In this document: positions 38,601-50,700 of the stretch, piece by piece
How positions within the stretch are numbered: the first letter of the stretch is position 1
Layout: each line of letters begins with the position of its first letter
Assembly (NCBI GenBank): GCA_002633005.1
Contig: NMRA01000513.1
Span: forward strand, 69,702-133,701
Direction: 5' to 3'
DNA: 64,000 nucleotides
From: Phoronis australis
Taxonomy: Eukaryota > Phoronida > Phoronidae
Made by a program: the position numbers and the translations under genes
Notes under the pieces: model-generated
Seen by the model: the letters and a program-made list of their open reading frames with translations, nothing else
The model's database searches: none
What the model was told of the DNA's origin: nothing

Positions 38601-40541
38601 GTGTTTTCTGCTTAGAACTGTAGACGACATTTTGCCAACACCCACAAAACTGATGACCTCGGGGAAGGTGACTGACCCTCAGTGTCGTAAGAGCGGCAGG
38701 TGAAGAAAATTGGAGCGCATCCTTTCGTCGTGCAATTCCTCCCTTGCAAATGGAAATTAAGTTCACCTGGAGCACTACCAAGTGTTACGAGTCATCGCAA
38801 GATACCTGGAGGAAATTAGGGACACCTCCAAACTGTTTAGCACAACACGCTCATTCGTAGAATTCTACAGACCTGGAGAGAAACTAAAATGCACCTGATC
38901 ATAATAGCTTAACTCGCTAAGTTCTTGCTTCCACGGAACGCAGACCAGGGTTAGACCCTCTACAAGCTTCCAGAGACGCCACCGGATGTTTACGAGCCGA
39001 CAACCGCCGACAACGCATTTGAGAAACGACCATCAGTACCGCTGGAGAGTGTTTCCCAAAGGTGAAATCTCCCAAAATTCGTCTGATTGTTGAAATCAAT
39101 GCCAACATGCCAAGCACACCTTAAATTTTTTGCAGGTTATCGATAAGTCTGTGCACTTAGTTCTTTGTAGAATTTAAGCGAGTAAAGTAAAAAATACACG
39201 CGGAAAGCAGAAGGTTTGTAAAACTTTATCTTTGACTGACTCTACAACAGCCTGTCATAAATTGGGTCACGTGACCATGTCTTCTTCAAGTGAATCCGAT
39301 GAGTCATTTCTGGGATATGTTGCTCAAAACTTAGTCAACTTTGAACACCGTCCTTAGGCCTGGCCACACCCGACTTTAGGTACATTTTGACACGCCTTAT
39401 AAATCTGTTTTCTCACGTTGAATTTAAAAGTGTATGTAGCTCAAACTTTAGAGATTCAATAAGTCGGCGAGAATTTTAGGTGGTTAAGAAACATCATTCC
39501 GTATTTCAATTTGGTTGAAATGTAGGCAGACCTTTCATTTTGTAACAGCGACATAGGCTTTTTGAGCTTATTCATGCGAGTAAATTTTGCACCCGTAAGC
39601 CGAAACTATGTGGCAGCTGTTTACGAAAACTCAACTAAAATATGGTAAAACAGGCTGGCCGAGGAAGGTTCCAGTGTGATATTTGAGCCTCCGCCCGAAA
39701 GACTGCAGTCAGTTTATTCGTTGCTCAGTGGATCACCAACACCGTGGTTGGATTTTTCGTTCATTAGCGTACTAGTCACTTCGACTCATTAATTGCAACC
39801 AGCACTCACCCTTATATCCAGCTTATCGTACAAGTATTCCGAGTCAAAGTATTTGAACTCCAAGCTTATTGTGTGCCCGGGGATACCCTGTATGTTCCAG
39901 GAGCAGGTTTGACTGTTCTTGTACATGCCGGGTGACCCGGGACTCAGGATTAAGCCACTTTTACCGCTGACGTCCAGCTCAGTCGGACAGGAGGCTGCAT
40001 ACATAACGGAAAAACAAAATTAGGGAGATTTAACGAGATTGCATATAGCGTTCTGGTTTAAGTATTGAAGTCACAGACGCTTTTTTGAATAATCGCGGAG
40101 CAGTGTTAGAGATATTCACTGCAGTAAATCCACCTCCCCGTTGTTTACAGTCTGAGAGTCATTGTATTCTGAATCATCGACTAGAAAAAGAAACAATATA
40201 ATAGGAACCTACTGGACCGCGTCAATTCACAAAACTCCATTTGTAGATTCAAAATCATGAAAACATGCAGATGGTTAGAGACTATACGGATTTATCACTG
40301 GTAGGGAATGCTTCAACATACACGCTTCTAACGGTAAATCAAACACTTTCCTCTGCGGCGAGTACCAATAAAACACTTCAAGAATCCCGTGTCGGATTGT
40401 TCCCAGTTACTCTCGAAAAACCCTAAATCGCCTCCGTTGCAGTACTTATCCAGTGCATACAAACACCCATACACGCACGCGCACACACACAGTAACGCAT
40501 ACGCATGCACGCACGTATGTACACACACACGCGGGCGCGCA

Positions 40542-40596
<55 letters not shown>

Positions 40597-41697
40597 AGTC
40601 TATACCTACACGTAGCTCAATATTAATAGTGAACCGTGCCCAACTGAGATGGCATGACAATACTGCACATGAATGGTCACTTTATGTTTGTGGTGAATTA
40701 AAAAATTGGTAGTTGCCCTTCAAACCAAGTATAGTTTTCTGAGCAAGTTGGGATATTGACGTTTCACCTGTCTTCAATGAACCTAGACACTTTACTTAGA
40801 TCACTTTAGGAAAGCATGTTGACTCTTGAAAATTGTTCGAGTACACCGGTAGACTCACTGCAATTACTCGTGCACTCCTCGGCCCTCGACTCATAGTGTG
40901 ACTACTACGTTGCGACATGTACTGCGTTTTCATTGGATAATGAGAAAATCTTCAGCTTTTTGTGTTTGACAGAATAAACAATTTTAGTTCTGAATTAAGA
41001 TGAACCAATTATCCATCTAGATTTCCGTAATTTTATTGAGTTGGGACGGTATATCGTAGCATGGTAAATCGTCATCGAATTGTTCCTATTTTGTTCAAAG
41101 TTGTGTGTTTTGGGCTTATCGAAAGTGCCTGCGGTTTAATTGCACCTTAAGAGACCTGCGTCTTGTCATATTGCTCATGGTCACATCCTAGTTGCGAAAA
41201 CTCTTTGCCAGTCACTCACTCCAGTGACAAGTATAGATAACAATTAAAGCACAAAATAAAGTTCGTCAGTAACGATGGCGTTTTATTATGCCCACAAAGC
41301 TACCATCACCATAGAAAACAATACTCCTGTGACCATCTTCACATTTCGGTACGTACCTTCGCAATATGCTCTGTTAAAAGCATAGTTCCAAGAACCATCC
41401 GGCAAACAGTAATAGGTAACGACCTTTTTGTCTTGGCCCAAAAACGAGAGTCCTTCGGAACAGTTGTATGTGACTTTATTCCGGTATGCAGGTTTATCCC
41501 AGGTCATGATTCCGCTGGTCACAGGCAAGGGAGGTGAGCAGTGTTCTAAACAAACATCAACAACTGTGACGATTATGAACATCCCGTGTTGTGACTGACA
41601 ACTTTAGGTTTTTCTTTAATTACACAACTGGGACCGGATATCGCTACTGGAGTTACACATCATGAGCATTTCCATCAAACTAATATATGTATTACCG

Positions 41698-41742
<45 letters not shown>

Positions 41743-44700
41743 CCTTTACAACCCTCACTTTACCAAGTGTACATGTACATGTATATCAACACCATTATCA
41801 TCATTATCATCAACGTCATCATCTGCACGGCGATCATCACAAACAACACCTTCATCATTATCATCATCATCGCCACCACCATCATCACCGTCGCTACCAT
41901 CATCAACATCACAGTTTTTTGCCTATGATCCATGCCTAAACAACAAACAACAACCTCTTTGAATGAAAGACTTGGACCGTGAAATGTTAAAAGTCAATTA
42001 AAATATTGCCAGCTGCAAGAATCTCACCCATGCAGTTGGTCATTTGCTTTACAAAAACGTTATCGATAGCAATATCGCCTTGATAGTCGCTCCCTCGGGT
42101 TGCCTCGAAAATAACCTGAAAACGAGAGCAGGTTGTAACAAACGAAACATAAAGATTTAACGACATGGCATGGGCTAAAACCCAGGGTACCACGCATGTC
42201 GATTAGTTCGCACTTCGTGTTCTATTCATCCTTCGGACACCTAGTGTACGAACTATATGAGAGAGAAATTCCGTGTTTCAAGGGTGATGTACGAACTAAT
42301 AAACTGTGCGAACTGTAAAAGAAGTGACCGTAATCGTTTTTGAATTGCCTTAAATTGATAAACGGGGTCACTTTGAGACAAACCTTTAACAAACTGAGCG
42401 GGTACCTTCGGAAGAATAGGCTTTCTGCTGACTATACCAGTGGTGGTCTCATGATATTGCAAAAAAAAACAGACCTCTTCAAAAAAATTAAAATAAAGCA
42501 GGAATCAATTTGTCAAGTATGTGGAAATACTTTATCATTTCAAAGTTGCTGTAATTCCGCCTTCCGTCATAAATGCAAAGTTTGATTTAGACCATGCGAG
42601 GTGCCGTTGTAAAATTGGTCTCAAAAATTTCCCGAATCGATTGAGAGCTGATTCTCTTACATGGGCTTGAAAACAGGCAGAATATTTTCAAGCCGTCGCG
42701 TTTGTTACAGGAACCATTGCTTTACTGGGTTAGGAATAAGTTCAGATCATTTTTGAAACTGCAAGTGCCATAAATCAAAAGTTAATTCCTTTAACGGAAC
42801 CATAGATTCGCAACCCCGACACTTTCTTGCGTAACATCCTAGAGGAGGTGCAGCTCTCCTAAATTATCTGTTTCAGTTTCCAATTAGTGTATTGTGACGG
42901 GAAATTCTCGCTTAAATTTTACTGTCTACAACAATGAAAAAAATATATTTCGGCATTGAAACGCTGTTCAAAGTCTTCCAATAATACAATTGTTGGCATT
43001 GTAAAGGTATGCCAGTACTTTTAGCAGTGCTACTACCAGCCGACCACACAACAGCCAACCATAATTAGCAGACGACGTACTTGTCGGAAATAAAACTTGA
43101 TAATTTGGCCAGGTGTCGCTAGTGAATAATGACGTAACGGCTTGCGCGTAAGATCACAGATTTCGTCCACTGAAAATATACGGAATTGGCGGTCCATATA
43201 TGATAGTCTATGATGGAACGCGGATTAATAGTTGTTTTAAATTTGTGACGCTGATATGGATCATTAATTGAGTAAAATCTGTTCCCCACTTTAGCACTGT
43301 TTTCCATTTTCGCCGGATATGACATCATTGGCAACAGGAGCATTCCCCGTTATTCTCGAGTAATTCCAGTAGATATCGGCCTTACCCGGAACTGGGAAAC
43401 TGTAGATGGAACGTACAAAGATCTCCAACTCCAGCCAGGGCCCGCGTTGCCCGACCTTAAAAGTTCGTCGACAACTTGGTTGGTGACTATATCTATCACA
43501 CTGACTTTCAGTTGGCCTATCCTACTACCGTACATGCTGTAGTTGAACGAAACCTAGAAGAAAACAAGACAAAATATTAAAAAGATTATACTGTAGGATA
43601 CTGTATGTCTTCAGATTATTGTTTGAGGGATTAAATAGGCTACCACTCATGTGAAGGAACGATAAAATATCAACAAAATCTGTTCGGTCTCAGTTATAGT
43701 GACACACGTGCTAGAGACCTAAGATCAAAACCTTACGTTTTTGCAGGAGGAAATCTGGGTTTGCTGCTAGTGTGAGTGTCATAAATTAAATGGCGATTTC
43801 ATATAAAAGAAGGTAACATTTTTAATTAATTATCGCATAGTAAAACCATGAGCAGACAACCAGCAGCAGAAATGTCGCCATGATCCAACCAGGCAAAAAT
43901 TAGTACACCGTGCTTGAAAATAATGGTGATCACTGTGCAAACAAATGTTTCCCTTAACTTTATACTACATGTATAACTGAAAGTTGAACTTATCAAAAAA
44001 CGCTGATCTTATAAAGATATCACCGTTTTACGCTTTCGGGGGAGAGAGGGGTGGGAAAAGCACTCGCAAGAATGAAGATAATTGTGAACGTTCCCTTGCT
44101 GATTTTTTTAGACCAAAAACCCGATCGTAAGTCTACTCCGTGGTAAGGAAACTCTCTGTCTTGGCCAAGAACGATTCTGGTCTTAAATTTCCGTCTACAA
44201 CTCGATGCAAGGCCAGAGCAGGTGCGAGCGACAGCGTCACTGAGAACTTGTCATTATAGAACAGACATGCACTGTAATCAAAATAGTTCTTTGAAAAGAC
44301 GACTGGACTTTTTGTTTGCAAGCTTGATACTGGTTCGCTCGTAATACGGAAAATCTCCTTTCTTCAGGGGTACATCTCTGTAGAGACATAACAAGCAAAC
44401 AAATTAAAACACTAGTTGTATTTCGAGACTGCATGTCTCATCATCAGGCAATAACTAAGTGAAATGAACGTATATACATAGAGAGGTAAACAGTGAAAAA
44501 CACCGTGACAGCGGGAAGAGGAGCATACAAGCAGAGAGTGTAAATGCAACAAACGGCAGGAAGCCCACAACCCTATCGTTGTGGTTCCTTACTCAAGCCA
44601 TGGGCGGCGTACCATAGGGTGCTGGGGGGCTATAGCCACCTCCCCCCCCCTTCTTTTCAGTGTTGCGCCGCAGTTCACCACAGGGGGGCTGAGGGGGCTT

Positions 44701-47700
44701 TAGCCCTGCACCCTCCACCTTTTTCAGTGCTGCGCCGCCCATGCAAGTGAGATGTAATTTCTGTGTTTGGAATGAATTGACAGCTCGTTGTTCCTTAAGA
44801 CCAGGTTCCGCGAATGAATGGCAAGTCGTAACGAGTCACTTGCACAGCCTGGTCTCAACCAGTAACAAACTGTAAGTTATGTGAAAACCCATAAATCTTA
44901 TCTAGTTTGAGAAAGGATAAATTTAGGACATAACGGTGAAGCATCTGAATCAAACGTTGGTTTTTAATGGAAGAAGTGTTTATATCTGTATTCTGATCAG
45001 GAGACAGGCCACTTGCATACAAAAAGATGACAAACGCGTACATGTACTATCAACGATCTTACGAGTAATTAACAAAACAGGCCAACAGCAAGTTACGGCA
45101 TTGGATTTTCATTTCAAAAACCCGCCTTTTGGTTTCAGCTCCCGTCGACAGCGGTTTTTAAACCGAGGCTAAGTCCAAGTCCAGTCCAGTACATAGTTAA
45201 GCATTCCCGCGGTCCTTTGCTGAGTCGCAGAATAATTATCTACCAAAGAATAACCAAAACCAAAAGGAACTTTCACCAACGGGTACCACAGAACCAAAAC
45301 CTAAAGAATCTATTTTGATTATTTTTATCGTACTCCTTCGAATAAAATTCACCCTAACAAAGAAACTTTATTTTCACGAAGTTTGAAAAATCAGCAGTTT
45401 GAGTTCACGATTTATTGTCTCATTTCTGTAAAATCATCGATAATGCGGTAATTCTCTGCTCGGTACAAAAGGACATTAGATCAGCGATACTGATAAACAT
45501 CAGGTCCTTCATGAAGTCGGTACCTATCCAAATCCAATGAGAAACTACAAGGCCCGCGAATCGGGTAGACCAAGTCTTTAAAGAGCATTCTTACGGTAAA
45601 AAGGCAGGTGCACCATCTGCAGGCGGATCCCTTAAGTAGTCAATTGTTTATACTGTGTGTGGAGCTCATGAGCCATTACATTAGAAATAACCCCTTAAAG
45701 GCGAAGGCAACCTTTTTCCATGTCATTTTGAGCTAAAATAAGGTTGGTTGGTTATCCTAGACATATTTTCCACTTAATTAAGGCTTTTCGTAATTTTATA
45801 AATTACTCGTCCGCTACTCCGGAAGTNTTTTATGCCTATGATCCATGCCTAAACAACAAACAACAACCTCTTTGAATGAAAGACTTGGACCGTGAAATGT
45901 TCAAAAGTCAATTAAAATATTGCCAGCTGCGAGAATCTCACCCGTGCAATTGGTCATTTGCTTTACAAAAACGTTATCGATAGCAATATCGCCTTGATAG
46001 TCGCTCCCTCGGGTTGCCTCGAAAATAACCTGAAAACGAGAGCAGGTTGTAACAAAAGAAACATAAAGATTTAACGACATGGCATGGGCTAAAACCCAGG
46101 GTACCACGCATGTCGATTAGTTCGCACTTCGTGTTCTATTCATCCTTCGGACACCTAGTGTACGAACTATGTGAGAGAGAAATTCCGTGTTTCAAGGGTG
46201 ATGTACGAACTAATAAACTGTGCGAACTGTAAAAGAAATGATCGTAATCGTTTTTGAATTGCCTTAAATTGACAAACGGGGTTACTTTGAGACAAACCTT
46301 TAACAAACTGAGCGGGTACCTTCGGAAGAATAGGCTTTCTGCTGACTATACCAGTGGTTATCTGTTTCAGTTTCCAATTAGTGTATTGTGACGGGAAATT
46401 CTCGCTTAAATTTTACTGTCTACCACAACGAAAAAAAATATTTCGGCATTGAAACGCTGTTCAAAATCTTCCAATAATAGAATTGTTGGCATTGTAAAGG
46501 TATGCCAATACTTTTAGCAGTGCTACTACCAGCCGACCACACAACAGCCAACCATAATTAGCAGACGGCGTACTTGTCGGAAATAAAACTTGATAATTTG
46601 GCCAGGTGTCGCTAGTGAATAATGACGTAACGGCTTGCGCGTAAGATCACAGATTTCGTCCACTGAAAATATGCGGAGTTGGTGTTCCATTTATGATAGT
46701 CTATGATGGAACGCGGATTAATAGTTGTTTTAAATTTGTGACGCTGATATGGTTCATTAAAATCTGTGTTCCCCAATTTAGCACTGTTTTTCATTTTCGC
46801 CGGATATGACATCATTGGCAACCGATTATTCTCGAGTAATTTCAGCAGATACTGGCCTTACCCGGAACTGGGAAGCTGTGGATGGAACGTACAAAGATTT
46901 CCAACTCCAGCCAGGGCCCGCGTTGCCCGACCTTAAAAGTTCGTCGACAACTTGGTTGGTGACTATATCTATCACACTGACTTTCAGTTGGCCTATCCTA
47001 CTACCGTACATGCTGTAGTTGAACGAAACCTAGAAGAAAACAAGACAAAATATTAAAAGATTATACTGTAGGATACTGTATGTCTGCAGATTATTGTTTG
47101 AGGAATTAAATAGGCTACCAGTCATGTGAAGGAACGATAAAATATCAACAAAATCTGTTCGGTCTCAGTTATAGTGACACACGTGCTGGAGACTTAGATC
47201 AAAACCTTACGTTTTTGCAGGAGGGAATCTGGGTTTGCTGCTAGTGTGAGTGTCATAAATTAAATGGCGATTTCATATAAAAGAAGGCAACATTTTTAAT
47301 TAATTATCGCATAGTAAAACCATGAGTAGACAACCAGCAGCAGAAATGTCGCCATGATCCAACCAGGCAAAAATTAGTACACCAAGAACTGCTTGAAAAT
47401 AATGGTGATCACTGTGCAAACAAATGTTTCCCTTAACTTTACAGTATAACTGAAAGTTGAACTTATTCAAAAACGCTGATCTTATAAAGATATCACCGTT
47501 TTACGCTTTCGGGGGAGAGAGGGGTGGGAAAAGCACTCGCAAGAATGAAGATAATTGTGAACGTTCCCTTGATGATTTTTTAGACCAAAAACCCGATCGT
47601 AAGTCTACTCCGTGGTAAAGAAACTCTCTGTCTTGGCCAAGAACGATTCTGGTCTTAAGTTTCCGTCTACAACTCGATGCAAAGCCAGAACAGATGCGAC

Positions 47701-50700
47701 CGACAGCGTCACTGAGAACTTGTCATTATAGAACGGACATGCACAGTAATCAGTTCTTTGAAAAGACGACTGGACTTTTTGTTTGCAAGCTTGATACTGG
47801 TTCTCTCGTAATACGGAAAATCTCCTTCCTTCAGGGGTACAGCTGTGTAATAATACACCGAGAGACATAACCAGCAAACAAATTAAAACACTAGACTGCA
47901 TGTCTCATCATCAGGCAATAACTAAGTGAAATGAACGTATGAGAGGTAAACAGTGAAAGACACCGTGACAGCGGGAAGAGGAGCAAACAAGCAGAGAGTG
48001 TGAATGCAACACACGGTAGGAAGCTGATTCGCAGAACAATTATCTACTAAAGAATAACCAAAACTAAAAGGAACTTTCACCACCGGGTACCACAGAACCA
48101 AAACCTAAAGAATCTATTTTGATTATTTTTATCGTACTCCTTCGAATGAAATTCACCCTAACAAAGAAACTTTATTTTCACGAAGTTTGAAAAATCAGCA
48201 GTTTGAGTTCACGATATATTGTCTCATTTCCGTAAAATCATCGATAATGCGGTAATTCTCTGCTCGGTACAAACGGACATTAGATCAGCGATACTGATAA
48301 ACATCAGGTCCTTCATGAAGGCGGTACCTATCCAAATCCAATGAGAAACTACAAGGTCCCGCGAATCGGGTAGGCTAAGTCTTTAAAGCCGGAGCATTCT
48401 TACGGTAAAAAGGCAGGTACACCATCTGCAGGCGGACGACAGCACGCCTAAGTAGTGCCCTGTCATACATATCAGTGTGTTTTGTGTACCTATTATGTTC
48501 GCTTGGTCGTACTATTCTGGTTGTTAAAAGCAGCGTGCAAACACCAATGAATTGCCGCGCTGATAACACCCTTTAAAAATCTAAGCGGCCCACTCTGGGG
48601 GAGGACAACTCGTTCAAAAACGAAGGAACAGTACACATGCGCATAAAGCTATACCTCCGATAAACAGGTATTATTCCATACTGGGGACAGCAGTTGGGCC
48701 TTGTAACCAGTATTTCCGTTCGACGCCTCCGTATACATGTAGTAGGACCCTAAAACAGAACAGAAATAAGTGGCTTTGATGTCAAACACGCAAGTACGTA
48801 CCAGTGTACACAGAATGTACTGCAATATAAAATAACGCTAATGTCGAAGGCGGCCGGCGGAGTCTACCCACTTGATTATCAAATGAAAGATTACCGATAC
48901 CGGGATATTAAAACAAATCCGCCATGTGGAATTCAGTGGACAATGCCAACTACGTTGAGTGAGTACACAATAAGTTTCCCTTCTTCTGCATCTTAAAGAC
49001 GCATTTGCAAACTCCTAACTATTCTAATGTTTAGCAGGAACTAAGCGACAATGATATCTTAATATCAATCACGCAAAAGAAGTGCAGTTGTATTCATTGA
49101 CAACTTGTAAAGGTGAAAACAAAAACATCTGCAAATAAGTGACATTTGCACTAATGACGTACCTTGGAGGCTGACATAGCCAGCATCATGTAATGTTACT
49201 CCCCAAACAGCACCACGGCACGGTGCTTACTGGATACGGTTAAGTGATTTATGGCGGATCATTTTCGACACAAAAATCATTCTTAAAATACTTGTTAATT
49301 TTCACCATTCTTCATATTTACAGCTTCACTAATATGTTGAGTTTTTAACTAATTTTACCGAGCAATCACAGAGATAAAGAATTAGCGTGCAAATTCCATT
49401 TCAAGATTTTATCGTTTAATGACATTCTGACAGGGGTGACTTAATCGTGGTTAAACGATTTTAGTGTGTAGTAATTTCCAAAAAATGGAAGGTCATTCAT
49501 TATAATTTTTACATAATTTTGACAAATTGACTGAATTCGGATTGTCAGATGTCAATTCCCTTCAAATTAAAGTAGGTTGCCCTGAAAATCGTTGAGAAAG
49601 GAGTTATAGTTTTTTCCAACAGAGGTATAGGTGATATGCCCTTCAGTTTTCATTGTAGACAACACAAATGTCGAAAATGGTAAGGATTATACCAGTAAGT
49701 CCAAGCAGAATGGAGCAAATATTTGATATTTTACTGGTCTCCTAAGCAGGTGCCTGGGAAAGTAAGGAATTTACGGGCTTACCGTGTGAAGCTCCGTCGG
49801 GTCCTGTACTGGTGCTGCCTGTTGATCCGGAATGTCTTAGCCATCTGTACCCAGTCGGCGAAGAGTTTTGAAATCCACACAAATCAGTCTCGAAGCTACA
49901 GCTATACAATCTCGCTGCAACAGATATTGNTGAAAGTCCTTGCCCCTTTTCCTTGTTCACCCTTTCACCCTTTAAAATTATCAATGTATATTATTGAAGA
50001 ATAAAATTATGAAAAAAATTAAATAAAAAAAATAAAAAAAAGAAATAAAAAAAAATCTGCAGGCGGACGACAGCACGCCTGAGTAGTGCCCTGTCATACA
50101 TATCAGTGTGTTTTGTGTACCTATTATGTTCGCTTGGTCTTACTATTCTGGTTGTTAAAAGCAGCGTGCAAACACCAATGAATTGCCGTGCTGATAACAC
50201 CCTTTAAAAATCTAAGCAGCGCATTCTGGGGGAGGATAACTCATTCAAAAACGAAGGAACAGTGCACATGCGCATGAAGCTATACATGTACCTCCGATAA
50301 ACAGGTATTATTCCATACTGGGGACAGTAGTTGGGCCTTGTAACCAGTATGCCCGTTCGACGCCTCCGTATACATGTAGTAGGACCCTAAAACAGAACAG
50401 GAATAAGGGACTTTGATGTCAAATACGCATGTACGTACCAGTGTACACAGAATGTACCGCAATATAAAATAACGTTACTGTCGAAGGCGGCCGGCGGAGC
50501 CTGCCCACTTGATTATCAAATGAAAGATTACCGATACCGGGACATTAAAACAAATCCGCCATGTGGAATTCAGTGGACAATGCCAACTACGTTGTGTACA
50601 CAATAAGTTTTCCTTCTTCTGCATCTTAAAGACGCATTTGCACACTCCTAACTATTTTAATGTATAGCAGGAACTAAGCGACAATGATATCTTAATATCA

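Larger units (their letters stand above)
41914..45826. repeat. Tandem block B, copy 1 (probable haplotype)
   Basis: Begins in the TTTTTGCCTATGATCC phrase and runs to the N at 45827. It matches 45828-48436 but carries two large extra segments (42445-42864 and 44565-45220) and a different final 200 bp. It contains one copy of MAM exons c and d. Confidence 0.9.
45828..48436. repeat. Tandem block B, copy 2
   Basis: Opens right after the N with the same GCCTATGATCCATGCC phrase and repeats copy 1 in the same order, including MAM exons c and d, up to CATCTGCAGGCGGA. It lacks the two large insertions of copy 1. Confidence 0.9.
48424..49929. repeat. Tandem block C, copy 1
   Basis: From CATCTGCAGGCGGACGACAG to CAACAGATATTG just before the N at 49930. 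Nearly identical to 50057-51581. Contains MAM exons b and a. Confidence 0.9.

Noticed and set aside
40328-40660. Cys-Val-rich and Thr-His-rich frames on opposite strands
   Set aside because: Translations of the (CA)n microsatellite.
41662-41962. Poly-Ser and poly-His frames
   Set aside because: Translations of the (TCA)n microsatellite.
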